Source of the DNA: Kuenenia sp039794105
GTDB lineage: Bacteria > Planctomycetota > Brocadiia > Brocadiales > Brocadiaceae
Assembly (NCBI RefSeq): GCF_039794105.1
Contig: NZ_JBDIWA010000015.1
Span: forward strand, 1 to 64,000
Length of the DNA stretch: 64,000 nucleotides
Direction: 5' to 3'
Part shown: piece after piece, positions 18,923 to 28,055 of the stretch
Layout: every line of letters begins with the position of its first letter
Numbering within the stretch: position 1 is the first letter of the stretch
The notes under the pieces: model-generated
Told to the model about the DNA's origin: nothing
What the model saw: only the letters and a program-made list of their open reading frames with translations
Databases searched by the model: none
Translations under genes and position numbers: made by a program

Positions 18923-19966
18923 TTAAAAAGGTTGTATTGTTATAGTGCCTTCTTCATTTATCCTGCCAGTTATCGCAACATCAATAGGGATAAATTTTTT
19001 TGTGATTTCAATGTTCGTTAACAGATGTTGGGTAATTATGGGCGTGGTAAAGGTTGTCTTTTCCTCCTTTACCAGGGCAAGTGGCACAATAAGCTGGTCG
19101 GCCAGGTATTCATCGAACATACCTTTAGTTTTTAAAAAATTGTTTAGTTTGTTACACGCCTCTTCTGCTACCGTTTCAGCGCGTTTGCCAATTTCACCCA
19201 AGCTAAAATAACAACATTGGCTATGTTCAAATTCCCCAATAAGAAGCAACAGAGTGCCCTTACCGATAGCAGGCATTTCAAATAAGGCTATTTCATGTGG
19301 TATGTTTTGGACTGAAAACTGTTTCTGAGCCTCCATTTGTTGTCTTTTTGCGATGTTTGCGTCCAGATTGCTTACCACAGAGATACCTTTTATCCGGAGA
19401 AACCTTCCCCTATCCTTTATTCGTATGGTGTGTTGTGTATGCGACGGACTTATTTTCATTACAACTTCGCCTCCGCCACGTGGATAAAAGCCGGCTCTCA
19501 TCGTTTGCATCTCAGCATCATATCCCATTTTTCTCAGGAAAAACAACCATTGCCGTTCAAGATAATCAGTACAAGGGCTATGGCTTACATGCGTACCGCC
19601 GGTAATGGTGATTGTGGAGGGACCATCTGCGAAACTGAGCGGATAGAATATCGTTTGTAATACAAGGGCAATTGAACCCGCAGTCCCGATATTGAAAGAA
19701 TATGTTCCGTGCCGGATATTATCCGGATAAAATCTGAGGGTTGTAGAGCGAAGGGTGTTCCCGTCTACCTCCGCATTGCAAATCCTGGCGGTGGCATTTA
19801 CTGCCTGTAAATGCTGATGGCTGATCCCGGGTGTTTTTCTGTTGGCTCTGATGCTATGTATTTCAAAAGGCTTTTTTGTAATGGCTGACAGAGAAAGCGA
19901 AGTCCGCAGTATTTGCCCCCCGCCTTCCCCAAAAGAACCATCAATTTTGATAATATCATCGGCCAT
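18923..19966 (-). CDS. rtcA: RNA 3'-terminal phosphate cyclase
   Basis: The 347-residue enzyme converts RNA 3'-phosphate ends to 2',3'-cyclic phosphate using ATP through a covalent His-AMP. Family markers are IDGSFGEGGGQILRTSLSLSAITKKPF at the N-terminus, GISHQHLQAV, NIGTAGSIALVLQT, FYPRGGGEV and the C-terminal TQHLLTN containing the likely nucleotidylated His314. Length matches the family (about 340). RtcA often pairs with the RNA ligase RtcB, but no rtcB is adjacent here. It lies downstream of a terminator that ends the cytochrome gene, so it probably has its own promoter in a very short gap. Confidence 0.95.
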   Translation of the reverse strand: MADDIIKIDGSFGEGGGQILRTSLSLSAITKKPFEIHSIRANRKTPGISHQHLQAVNATARICNAEVDGNTLRSTTLRFYPDNIRHGTYSFNIGTAGSIALVLQTIFYPLSFADGPSTITITGGTHVSHSPCTDYLERQWLFFLRKMGYDAEMQTMRAGFYPRGGGEVVMKISPSHTQHTIRIKDRGRFLRIKGISVVSNLDANIAKRQQMEAQKQFSVQNIPHEIALFEMPAIGKGTLLLLIGEFEHSQCCYFSLGEIGKRAETVAEEACNKLNNFLKTKGMFDEYLADQLIVPLALVKEEKTTFTTPIITQHLLTNIEITKKFIPIDVAITGRINEEGTITIQPF

Positions 19967-19974
19967 AGTTGAAT

Positions 19975-20008
19975 GAAAAAGGGCAGAACATGAAAATGCC
20001 CTGCCCTT
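19975..20008 (-). terminator. Rho-independent terminator after the cytochrome c gene
   Basis: Read on the minus strand, AAGGGCAG (from 20008) pairs with CTGCCCTT (to 19979), followed by TTTTC. It separates the cytochrome gene from rtcA. Confidence 0.65.
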
Positions 20009-20046
20009 GCCATTTGGATTTTTATTATTACATTTTGTTTAAAGGC

Positions 20047-20391
20047 CTATTTGCCAAATCCACGTACAATCTGAATGAGTCCGTCAAGGTGCGAAAGATC
20101 GACCCCAAGGTCTCCGAGTGGCACGTAGTTTGGATTTTTGGTTCCCTTTGTCATAGATTCTTTCATATCTTCGTCGGTTCTTGACCTCTGGTAGTCAGGG
20201 TCGCTGAAATCAGGCACTCCAAATTGTTTTCCTGCTTCAGAACCTTTTCCGTCAGGGCCATGGCATAATTCGCAAGTATCTTTATAAATTAGTTTAACGT
20301 CATTTGCAGATGCAGTGAAGCTTGGTTGTACAAAATAGAGACTAAAAATAGCTGTCGCAGGAATAACACAGTAACTAAAAAGTTTTTTCAA
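20047..20391 (-). CDS. Small periplasmic mono-haem cytochrome c
   Basis: A TTG start at 20391 (read as MKKLFSYCVIPATAIFSL) is preferred because GGAGGG lies 7 bases upstream; the longer in-frame start at 20406 overlaps that site. The product is about 114 residues: a signal peptide ending near FTASAND, then one haem-binding motif CELCH and a class I-like helical domain (GPDGKGSEAGKQFGVPDFSDPDYQ). The sixth haem ligand is uncertain; the Met in ESMTKG is a candidate. It would carry electrons in the periplasm (or anammoxosome, if the organism guess is right). It is monocistronic, with a terminator after it. Confidence 0.85.
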   Translation of the reverse strand: MKKLFSYCVIPATAIFSLYFVQPSFTASANDVKLIYKDTCELCHGPDGKGSEAGKQFGVPDFSDPDYQRSRTDEDMKESMTKGTKNPNYVPLGDLGVDLSHLDGLIQIVRGFGK

Positions 20392-20406
20392 CGGTAAGCC
20401 CTCCAA

Positions 20407-21104
20407 TAAATAAAATATTCACGTATTGTTATTAAGATTTTTTACAAGGCACGTTTCGCTTTTGATGTTATCGCGAAAGGTCTTTTTCTTAAAACATCAC
20501 CCCCAATCAAGAATTATGATTAATCGGTATTATCAAATAAAATACCGGAATAAAGACCCTTTTTCGGTGCAAAATATACTTCTCACACACGGTAATCTTT
20601 AACTTTAATAAAAAATTTATTCAAAATGTATTCTGTGAAAATACTGATTTATATCAGGCCGAAGTCGCAAGCAAAAATCGTAACATCCACTTCATAAGGT
20701 GTCAAGTACTTTCCTGCGTAAGCGAATATTTGCAAAATACATGTTCACATGCAAATACAATTATTATATAATCGCCTTTTTCTGTTTGCAAAATATGTCT
20801 GATTTACAACACTACAGCGACATTTTTTATTTCAGATGTTGCAGCAATTTCTTGGTATATACATGTTTCAGAACCTGCCTATAAACGTTGAAAATGAAAG
20901 AAACAACCCTGACAGGGTTAATGTCCTGCCGATTTTTGTGCAGGACTTAATAATAAAATGTCGCTGTAGTGATAACAAAGGAACAAATCAAGGGGCAATT
21001 TTTGTTTAGTTACACTGATTTATAATCAAATATAATCAAAATAAATTCTCGCTAATTTACTTTATATCTTATAAACGAAAGATGAATTTGCTATGGAGGA
21101 ATAA
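20407..21104. other. Intergenic region between divergent cytochrome c and moxR genes
   Basis: About 700 AT-rich bases without a supported gene. A small hairpin AACCCTGACAGGGTT (about 20905-20919) and an inverted GTCCTGC/GCAGGAC pair (about 20931-20948) are visible, and two TATAATC boxes lie near 21021-21037. It presumably holds both promoters, but no convincing -35/-10 pair could be fixed. Confidence 0.4.
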
Positions 21105-22094
21105 ATGGATTCTGGTGTTAGAAGTATTACAGAAAGGGTAAAGGCGGAAAGTGATTTAATAAATACCCTTCTGTACGAAGTAGGTAAGGTAATTGTAGGG
21201 CAAAAATACCTGATCGAGAGATTATTAATCGGGATGCTTTCCAACGGACATGTTTTATTAGAGGGTGTTCCCGGATTGGCAAAAACAATGTCCATTATGA
21301 CCCTCGCGAAAGCAATGCATGCCTCCTTTCAAAGGATACAATTTACCCCTGATTTACTGCCTGCGGATTTGCTTGGCACGCTTATTTACAATCCCAAGAG
21401 CGGTGAATTTACTGTTCGCAAGGGACCGGTTTTTACGAATATTGTGCTGGCAGATGAGATAAACCGCGCTCCGGCGAAGGTGCAAAGCGCACTTTTAGAG
21501 GCCATGCAGGATCGGGAGGTTACCATTGGCGACGAGACCTTTAAACTGGAGGAACCGTTTCTGGTATTGGCAACCCAGAACCCAATTGAGCACGAAGGCA
21601 CGTATCCGCTGCCGGAAGCACAGTTGGACCGCTTTATGCTGAAATTGAATATTACGTATCCTGATAAAAAAGAGGAACGTGAAATATTAGAGCGTATGGC
21701 TACCACCAAAAGCGATATTAAGGTAAATTCGGTAATTTCTCCTAACGATATCCTACGGTTACGCACGGTGGTGGACGGGATTTATATCGACGACAAGATT
21801 AAAGATTATATTATAGATATTGTCTTTGCCTCCAGAGAACCGAAGACGTATAACCTGGATTTGGATCAATTCATTGAATATGGAGCGTCTCCGCGTGCAA
21901 CAATTAATCTGACGTTGGCGGCAAAGGCGCACGCGTTTCTCAAGGGGAGGGGATTTGTCACTCCTCAGGACGTAAAATCTATAGGAATGGACGTCCTCCG
22001 GCATAGAATAATCATAACATATGAAGCAGAGGCAGAAGAAATACGCCCGGAAGATATTATTAATAAAATTTTTGATAACGTGGAAGTTCCTTAA
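21105..22094 (+). CDS. moxR: MoxR-family AAA+ ATPase
   Basis: The 329-residue protein carries Walker A GVPGLAKT (residues 54-61), Walker B LADEINRAP, sensor 1 ATQNPIEHEGTYPLPEAQLDRF and the AAA_lid domain ending in HRIIITYEAEAE. MoxR ATPases are chaperone-like partners of von Willebrand A (vWA) proteins encoded next to them. GGAGG precedes the ATG closely. It is the first of nine same-strand genes through 30784 (DUF58, BatD-like protein, unknown, batA, batB, batC, batD, batE), as in Bat (Bacteroides aerotolerance-type) operons. Confidence 0.93.
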   Translation: MDSGVRSITERVKAESDLINTLLYEVGKVIVGQKYLIERLLIGMLSNGHVLLEGVPGLAKTMSIMTLAKAMHASFQRIQFTPDLLPADLLGTLIYNPKSGEFTVRKGPVFTNIVLADEINRAPAKVQSALLEAMQDREVTIGDETFKLEEPFLVLATQNPIEHEGTYPLPEAQLDRFMLKLNITYPDKKEEREILERMATTKSDIKVNSVISPNDILRLRTVVDGIYIDDKIKDYIIDIVFASREPKTYNLDLDQFIEYGASPRATINLTLAAKAHAFLKGRGFVTPQDVKSIGMDVLRHRIIITYEAEAEEIRPEDIINKIFDNVEVP

Positions 22095-22103
22095 TTAACA
22101 GAC

Positions 22104-22985
22104 ATGATTTCGGCAGATGTTTTAAAACAAATTCGTCAGATCCAGATTCACACAAGCCGCCTTGTCAATGAGGCGTTAGTGGGTGAGTACCATAGTATTT
22201 TCAAAGGAGTTGGTATTGAATTCGAGGAGGTGCGCGAATATCAGCCCGGAGATGAAATACGTATGATTGACTGGAATGTAACAGCACGCATGGGACGCCC
22301 CTTTATTAAACGCTTTGTTGAGGAACGGGAATTAACCGTAATGCTTCTGGTGGATGTAAGCGCGTCAGAAAATTTCGGCTCGGTAAATTATTTAAAAAAT
22401 AAGGTTGCAATAGAAATCTGCTCTCTCCTTGCCTTTTCCGCAATTAAAAACAATGATAAAGTGGGTGTGATTATGTTTACAGATAAAATCGAAAAATTCA
22501 TACCTCCGAAAAAAGGGGCAAAACACGTCTTCAAAGTTATTCGGGAACTTTTGTGTTCAAAGCCGTCGGGAAAGGGCACGAATATCGCCATGGCGCTGGA
22601 CCACTTAAACAAGATTGCTTCCCGAAAGACGATTACCTTTATCGTGTCTGATTTCATTGCGGAAGAAAATGATTATGCGCGTTCGTTAAGAACCGCAAAT
22701 AAGAAACATGATGTGATCGTGGTTAATATTATTGATCCGAGAGAACAGGAACTACCCAATGTAGGTTTTATCGAATTAAAGGATGCGGAATCAGGCGAGA
22801 GAATAATAACAGATACCTCGAATTCAAGTGCAAGAAAAGAGTATAGCATGATGGCCCTACGGCAAAAAGAAGAACGGTCTCAATTGTTTCGTTCAACAGG
22901 CATTGATGAAGTTGTCGTTAATACTCAAAAAAATTACGTAGAACCCATAATTCGTTTTTTCAGAATAAGAGAGAAGAGGATTTAA
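22104..22985 (+). CDS. DUF58 protein with vWA-like fold
   Basis: The 293-residue soluble protein has the DUF58 block GVGIEFEEVREYQPGDEIRMIDWNVTARMGRPFIKRFVEERE, then a vWA-like domain starting VMLLVDVSASENFG (MIDAS DxSxS) and ending in THDVIVVNIIDPRE-type sequence. DUF58 proteins are the usual cytoplasmic partners of MoxR ATPases. It begins 9 bases after moxR with no strong ribosome site, suggesting coupling. Biochemical role is not established for the family; metal-dependent protein binding is the common view. Confidence 0.9.
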   Translation: MISADVLKQIRQIQIHTSRLVNEALVGEYHSIFKGVGIEFEEVREYQPGDEIRMIDWNVTARMGRPFIKRFVEERELTVMLLVDVSASENFGSVNYLKNKVAIEICSLLAFSAIKNNDKVGVIMFTDKIEKFIPPKKGAKHVFKVIRELLCSKPSGKGTNIAMALDHLNKIASRKTITFIVSDFIAEENDYARSLRTANKKHDVIVVNIIDPREQELPNVGFIELKDAESGERIITDTSNSSARKEYSMMALRQKEERSQLFRSTGIDEVVVNTQKNYVEPIIRFFRIREKRI

Positions 22986-23007
22986 AATCTTTCCACGTGG
23001 TAGTTAT

Positions 23008-24036
23008 ATGTCCAACATAAAGCGCTTTATGCCCCTGTATAGACTATTTATTGTAATAATGGCAGCAGTATCTACCTTACTTTCCGGGAGTGCAAGCCAG
23101 GCAAGCGAATCGGGCGACCTTAATAACGTGCCGATTGAGGTTGCAGCGAGTGTTGAGAAAAGCGATGTGACAATTGGCGATAAAATAAACGTAATAATTC
23201 AGGCAAAGAGTCCTGTTGGTGTAAATGTTGCAATACCCCATCCCGGAGACCGTATAGGGGAATTTTTTGTAAAAGATGCGGGAGAGACGAAGGAAGCCGT
23301 CGGAGAAAAAGAGGGTGACAGGATTGTTGAACGCCGCTATGTTTTGAATTCTTACAAAACCGGGCTGCAAATAATCCCGCCAATAAAAATAAAATACAAT
23401 GCCGAAGGTTACGGAGAGGGAGAAGTTGCTACAAATGAACTTGAAATAAACATCAAAGGCATGATAAAAGAAGGAGAAGAGGCCACTGACATTCGTGACA
23501 TTGCCCCTCCTCTCGGCGTAGACACAAACTATGCGCGTTTACTCAAATGGATTTTTGCAGGAGTTGCGGCAATTGCACTATTCATGCTTGTCTACCGGAT
23601 GTTGAAAAAGCGAAAGGGGGGAAAGTATGTACAAACAAGAGAAGAGGTAAAGAAGCTGCCACATGAGACAGCTTATGAATTGCTGGAGATATTATTAAAA
23701 GAAGACCTTGTAGGGAAAGGTCTGGTAAAAGAATATTATTACCGCATTACCAATATTTTGAGGCATTATATAGAAGACCGGTTTGGATTGTCCGCCCCCG
23801 AACGTACTACGGAAGAATTCCTGGTTGAAATGGCATATACAAATAAATTAAATACCACACATAAAAAGTATATTCAGGAATTTCTGGAGAAATGTGACCG
23901 GGTAAAATATGCAAAATACGGCCCTTCTTTATTGGAAAGTCAGGAAACATACCATCTTGCAAGGCGGTTGATCGACGAAACGAAGAGCGAGGGGAAAGAG
24001 AAAAAAGAAGAGGCTGTGATTGTTGATGCGAAATGA
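23008..24036 (+). CDS. Membrane protein of the Bat operon (BatD-like N-terminus, one membrane helix)
   Basis: The 342-residue product has a signal peptide (to about residue 35), a periplasmic beta domain resembling a short BatD module (IEVAASVEKSDVTIGDKINVII), a membrane helix near 177-197 (LLKWIFAGVAAIALFMLVY) and a cytoplasmic helical tail with TAYELLEILLKEDLVGKGLVKEYYYRITNILRHYIEDRFGL. That tail resembles the cytoplasmic tail of the true BatD at 28056 (GITEYLADKF). It sits between DUF58 and an unknown gene. Probable role: membrane anchor or partner for the vWA proteins. Named families were not verified. Confidence 0.7.
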   Translation: MSNIKRFMPLYRLFIVIMAAVSTLLSGSASQASESGDLNNVPIEVAASVEKSDVTIGDKINVIIQAKSPVGVNVAIPHPGDRIGEFFVKDAGETKEAVGEKEGDRIVERRYVLNSYKTGLQIIPPIKIKYNAEGYGEGEVATNELEINIKGMIKEGEEATDIRDIAPPLGVDTNYARLLKWIFAGVAAIALFMLVYRMLKKRKGGKYVQTREEVKKLPHETAYELLEILLKEDLVGKGLVKEYYYRITNILRHYIEDRFGLSAPERTTEEFLVEMAYTNKLNTTHKKYIQEFLEKCDRVKYAKYGPSLLESQETYHLARRLIDETKSEGKEKKEEAVIVDAK

Positions 24037-24099
24037 TAATGGCAGATGTGTTGTTAATACTGTTTTGTATCGCGTTAACCTTTTTAAAAAGGATGAAAA

Positions 24100-24615
24100 A
24101 TGGTAAAAGCGCCGGAAAAATTTATGGAAACATATTTAAGTCATGAAAAAGAGGTTAGTGGTAAAAAGGAAAGGAGACCTTCCCGTGAACATGCGGCGGT
24201 ATTCTCCCCGGAAAAAACGAACAGACTTAAAAGGAATATGCAAATAATCTGGGGAATTTATGGCACTCCGGAAATTAAGGAAATCCTGGCAAAAAAAGAG
24301 AGGATTCATTTTTTAGATTTGGGAAATGCCAGGGCTTGCCTGAATCTTTACTATGTAAACAGAGGGGTACTGGCTGAATATGAAGTTGATATGGGAGATC
24401 AAAGAGATCTTGCCGGCGCCAGGATATACAAGCAATCGGAAACGCTTATGAGTAGGTATTTCTATACGGAAAAGGGCGCAGAAGAACTTTTGAAGTCAAC
24501 GAATGAGGTGTACCAGGCTTTTGTCGATGCCCTTTCGGCAAATGATATAGAGGAAAATGCCTTATGGGATGCAATTGCAATGCAAGAGAGCATTAAACTA
24601 TCGCCGGGATATTAA
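24100..24615 (+). CDS. Conserved-looking protein of unknown function in the Bat operon
   Basis: The 171-residue soluble protein has no signal peptide or membrane helix. It starts with a lysine/glutamate-rich segment (EKEVSGKKERRPSREH) and continues with mixed helices and strands (QIIWGIYGTPEIKEILAKKERIHFLDLGNARACLNLYYVNRG). No catalytic motif was recognised. AAAAAGGA lies just before the start. The same strand and position between the BatD-like gene and batA suggest an operon accessory factor. I do not recognise it from other Bat operons. Confidence 0.6.
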   Translation: MVKAPEKFMETYLSHEKEVSGKKERRPSREHAAVFSPEKTNRLKRNMQIIWGIYGTPEIKEILAKKERIHFLDLGNARACLNLYYVNRGVLAEYEVDMGDQRDLAGARIYKQSETLMSRYFYTEKGAEELLKSTNEVYQAFVDALSANDIEENALWDAIAMQESIKLSPGY

Positions 24616-24633
24616 AAACCTTCATGCATGCTG

Positions 24634-24700
24634 CTAAATCCCCTTTTGATAGAGTGGACTTCTTATCTCCCCTCTAAAAAGAGGGGCCTGGGGGGGTGTT
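24634..24700. repeat. Dispersed CCCCTC/GAGGGG palindrome fragment inside the Bat operon
   Basis: CTCCCCTCT-AAAA-AGAGGGG (about 24667-24686), flanked by AATCCCCTTTTGATAGAG and GGGGGGGTGTT, belongs to the palindrome family also seen at 31299 and 41710 and, more loosely, 5007. It fills most of the 205-base gap before batA and could terminate or stabilise the upstream transcript. A degenerate CAAAAAACTAAAC arm of family A follows at about 24752. Confidence 0.5.
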
Positions 24701-24821
24701 ATCTGTATCATTTCCAAGCTCCAGTCAGGGAACGAGCATTTTTACTTTCTCAAAAAACTAAACTATTATCGTATATTTAATTTGTATTATTAACACGTTT
24801 TTCCATGATATGTTGTTTTAA

Positions 24822-25817
24822 ATGATTCTTCGAGACCCTTTATTACTACTGTTACTGATTATTATTCCCTTTCTGTTGTATGTTTATTTCCGGCAAAAGG
24901 GAACACATCCGCTGATTTTTTCTTCAATAAGAAATCTAAAAAAATTAAAACCTTCGCTTGCACAAAGGTATCGCCACATCATTATTGTTTTACGCTCGCT
25001 GGCTATTGCATTATGTATTATTGCATTAGCGCGTCCGCAGCAAGGCAATGAACAAACAAAGGTAAAGACAGAAGGGATAGACATTGTTCTCGCTGTGGAC
25101 ATTTCAGGAAGTATGCTGGCGGAAGATTTTGAGATGGACGGCAAACGCCAGAACCGTTTGTATGTGGTAAAGCAGGTGGTAAAGGATTTTATAAACAAAC
25201 GATCAACCGACCCTATCGGCCTGGTGGTTTTTTCGGCTCATGCCTACACACAATGCCCTTTAACGCTCGACTATGGGATATTACTGCAGTTTTTGGAAAA
25301 AACAGAAATTGGGCTGCTTGAAGACGGCACAGCAATAGGCTCTGCGATTGCTTCCTCTGTAGACCGTTTGAGAAATACAAAAGCACAAAGCAAGGTAATT
25401 GTGCTTTTAACGGACGGAAGAAATAATTCAGGGCAAATTGACCCTCTTACCGCTGCAGAGCTTGCACAGGCATTTAGTATTAAAATTTATACGATCGGGG
25501 CTGGGTCAAAGGGATTGGTCCCTTATCCTGCAAGGGATTTATTTGGAAACAAGGTGATGAGACAGGTAAAGATAGATATTGATGATGAAAGCCTTGCGGA
25601 AATAGCAAATATTACCGGAGGCCGGTATTACCGGGCTACCGATACGGAGTCGCTTAAAGAAATTTACCAGCAAATAGATGCGCTCGAAAAAACAGAAACG
25701 GAAATAACCCATTACAAGGAATACAAGGAATTGTTTCACTATTTTCTGCTTCCCGCATTTGGGTGTTTATTGATTGAATTGTGCCTGAAAAAAACAAAAT
25801 TAAGGAAAATTCCTTAA
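24822..25817 (+). CDS. batA: vWA-domain membrane protein BatA
   Basis: The 331-residue protein has two N-terminal membrane helices (about 4-22 and 53-72), a periplasmic von Willebrand A domain (about 85-290) with an intact MIDAS (AVDISGSM, then TDGRNNSG), and a C-terminal helix (about 300-320). This is the BatA layout: TM-TM-vWA-TM. MIDAS domains bind partner proteins through a divalent cation. It is followed by its paralogue batB. Bat proteins have been linked to oxidative-stress tolerance and envelope integrity in other bacteria; the role here is inferred from context. Confidence 0.88.
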   Translation: MILRDPLLLLLLIIIPFLLYVYFRQKGTHPLIFSSIRNLKKLKPSLAQRYRHIIIVLRSLAIALCIIALARPQQGNEQTKVKTEGIDIVLAVDISGSMLAEDFEMDGKRQNRLYVVKQVVKDFINKRSTDPIGLVVFSAHAYTQCPLTLDYGILLQFLEKTEIGLLEDGTAIGSAIASSVDRLRNTKAQSKVIVLLTDGRNNSGQIDPLTAAELAQAFSIKIYTIGAGSKGLVPYPARDLFGNKVMRQVKIDIDDESLAEIANITGGRYYRATDTESLKEIYQQIDALEKTETEITHYKEYKELFHYFLLPAFGCLLIELCLKKTKLRKIP

Positions 25818-25887
25818 TAACTGTGCCTGTTTTTACACCTACTACAGAAAACAAAACTATATATATCGGGAATACAAATTACCACAT

Positions 25888-26889
25888 ATGCAATACGGCA
25901 ATCTTAATTACTTATACCTGCTTTTCATCATACCTGTTCTGGCTATAGGGTATATGTTCTTCTTTCAAAGAAGAATGAGGGATTTAAACCGGTTTGCCAG
26001 TCTCGATCTATTGAAGATGGCAGGCTTTTCCCTTAGCAGAAAAAAACAGTGGCTTAAGGCTGTTCTGATGATTACTGGCGTCCTCTTTCTTATCATCACA
26101 CTCATAGAGCCCAAATGGGGATATCATTGGGAAGAGGTGGAAAAAAAGGGCATTGATATTATGATTGCGGTAGATACTTCCAGAAGTATGCTGGCAGATG
26201 ATGTAAAGCCAAACCGCCTGGAAGTCGCAAAACGGGAAATTGAAGACCTGTTGAAAATACTGGAAGGCGACCGTGTCGGCCTGATTGCATTTGCAGGCAG
26301 GGCGTTTACCTATTGTCCACTCACCTCTGATTATAGCGCATTCCGGCTTTTTTTGAATGATTTGAATGTAAACATTATCCCCGTAGGCGGGACGGCAATA
26401 GCCGAGGCGATTTATAAGGGCATCGACGCCTTTGGTGAAAACGAGAACAACCATAAAGCAATGATAATAATTACTGATGGGGAAAACCACGAAACCAACC
26501 CATTAAAAGCGGCAAGTAAAGCAAAAGAAAAAGGGATAGTCATCTATACGGTCGGCGTTGGCAAAAAGGAAGGGTCATACATCAAAATCATTGATGAACA
26601 GGGGAAAGAGACTTTATTAAAAGACGCATATGGACAGGTAGTAAAATCAAGACTGGACGAAATAACCCTGAATAAAATAGCGCTTGAAACAGGCGGACTT
26701 TATACGCCGGCTTATGGTACTAAATGGGGACTGGCGAAGATTTATAATGAAAGCTTCGCACAAATAGAAGGGACTGTTTACAAAACACAGAGGGTGAAAA
26801 AATACGTAAACCGGTTTCAGATCCCCCTTTTCTTTGCCCTTATTTTCATATGTCTCGAATGTTTTGTGAAAGAAACGAAATACTCTTGA
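25888..26889 (+). CDS. batB: vWA-domain membrane protein BatB
   Basis: The 333-residue paralogue of BatA has the same layout: membrane helices near 8-25 and 52-72, a vWA domain with MIDAS AVDTSRSM, the GDRVGLIAFAGRAFTYCPLTSDY motif and TDGENHE, and a C-terminal helix. It also carries the YGTKWGLAKIYNESFAQIEG tail common to BatB-like proteins. It lies 70 bases after batA and 16 before the TPR gene. Which copy is BatA and which BatB follows gene order only. Confidence 0.87.
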   Translation: MQYGNLNYLYLLFIIPVLAIGYMFFFQRRMRDLNRFASLDLLKMAGFSLSRKKQWLKAVLMITGVLFLIITLIEPKWGYHWEEVEKKGIDIMIAVDTSRSMLADDVKPNRLEVAKREIEDLLKILEGDRVGLIAFAGRAFTYCPLTSDYSAFRLFLNDLNVNIIPVGGTAIAEAIYKGIDAFGENENNHKAMIIITDGENHETNPLKAASKAKEKGIVIYTVGVGKKEGSYIKIIDEQGKETLLKDAYGQVVKSRLDEITLNKIALETGGLYTPAYGTKWGLAKIYNESFAQIEGTVYKTQRVKKYVNRFQIPLFFALIFICLECFVKETKYS

Positions 26890-26905
26890 GAGAAAAAAGG
26901 ATTCT

Positions 26906-27787
26906 ATGACGAATGTGCTGCCTTTCATTATAAGCGGTTGGTTGTTTCTCGGCTGGATAGACCCCTTTGCCGATCAGGTCCGGCAGGGAAATGAACTCTA
27001 TAAAAAAGGGAATTATGACCAAGCCCTGGAAAAATATCTTAACGTACAGGTAGATTCCCCGGATGTTCCGCAATTGAGTTTTAATGTTGCTGATACGCAA
27101 TACAAGCGGGGCAAATACGATGAAGCGCTTAAATCATTTGAGAAGGCGCTGAAAACCGGAACCCCGGAAATGCAGGCGAAAACCAGCTTTAACATAGGAA
27201 ACACACTCTATAAGCAGGGGAAGATGAGCGAGGCATTAGACTGGTATAAAAAAACGGTTGATATTATTGATGAAATAACGCCCAAAAAAGACGGTGAACT
27301 TGAACAATTAAAAAACGATGCAATGTATAATCATGAATTTGTCGAAAAGAAATTAGAGGAACAGCAGCAGCAACAGGGGCAGGATAATCAACAGGAACAG
27401 GAGCAGGAGCAGGAACAGGAACAAAGTGAACAGGAACAGCAAAATGACCAGAACGAAGGCGATGATCAATCTGATGAAAATAAAGAACAAGAGGGTAAGG
27501 AACAAGAACCGGACGGCGGTAACCAGCCATCTGAAGATAAGCAGGAGGAAGATTTAAACAAGGAGAATGAACAACCTTCTCACGCGAATGAAGAGCAAGA
27601 GCAACAGCAAGATCAACCTCCTCCACAGCAGCAGGATGCGCAAACCCAGGAAGAGGGAGACCGGCAAATGTCGAAAGAAGAAGCGGAGCGTATTCTTGAT
27701 GCATTGAATCAGGCTGAAAAAGAGGCGAGGCCTGTAAACAGAGAAAAACAACGCCAGCCACACAGGTCGGTAGAAAAGGACTGGTAA
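26906..27787 (+). CDS. batC: TPR protein BatC with Gln/Glu-rich tail
   Basis: The 293-residue product has an N-terminal hydrophobic segment (FIISGWLFLGWIDPF), three TPR-like units (ELYKKGNYDQALEKYLNVQ, YKRGKYDEALKSFEKAL, YKQGKMSEALDWYKK) and a strongly biased tail (about 150-260) of Q, E, D and N residues, encoded by CAG/CAA/GAA-rich sequence at about 27360-27660. BatC proteins are TPR adapters in Bat operons and low-complexity tails are frequent. The repetitive tail could vary in length between strains. It starts 16 bases after batB. Confidence 0.82.
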   Translation: MTNVLPFIISGWLFLGWIDPFADQVRQGNELYKKGNYDQALEKYLNVQVDSPDVPQLSFNVADTQYKRGKYDEALKSFEKALKTGTPEMQAKTSFNIGNTLYKQGKMSEALDWYKKTVDIIDEITPKKDGELEQLKNDAMYNHEFVEKKLEEQQQQQGQDNQQEQEQEQEQEQSEQEQQNDQNEGDDQSDENKEQEGKEQEPDGGNQPSEDKQEEDLNKENEQPSHANEEQEQQQDQPPPQQQDAQTQEEGDRQMSKEEAERILDALNQAEKEARPVNREKQRQPHRSVEKDW

Positions 27788-27825
27788 CTCCAAAGCTGGT
27801 GTAGCCGGAACCAAAAAAAGCGCCA

Positions 27826-27975
27826 GATAAAAAATACTAAGCACGAAATACGAAACAGGCGGTTTTTACGGTCACAGCAAACGGACACATCTCATGGCCT
27901 TGATTTTGAACATTTGAATTTTGAGTTTCGGTATTGTTTCGAATTTCGATATTCGAATTTCGTATTTAGACGCTT
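27826..27975. repeat. Degenerate family C repeat fragment between batC and batD
   Basis: AATACTAAGCACGAAATACGAAAC (about 27835-27858) and TTCGATATTCGAATTTCGTATTT (about 27944-27966) are the inverted ends seen in the full family C copies at 30870-31126 and 36035-36295. A further small palindrome, CGACAAAATTTTGTCG, follows at about 27984-27999. Confidence 0.5.
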
Positions 27976-28055
27976 CGACATATCGACAAAATTTTGTCGA
28001 TGTTTGAGGCGCTAAGCGCCTGATTCAGAGTGGAGCTGTAAATAGGAATTTATTC

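Noticed and set aside
24039..24149. 36-codon frame with one hydrophobic helix between the BatD-like gene and the unknown gene
   Set aside because: It overlaps the start of the better supported 171-residue gene in another frame and lacks a clear ribosome site; it could still be a small membrane protein.
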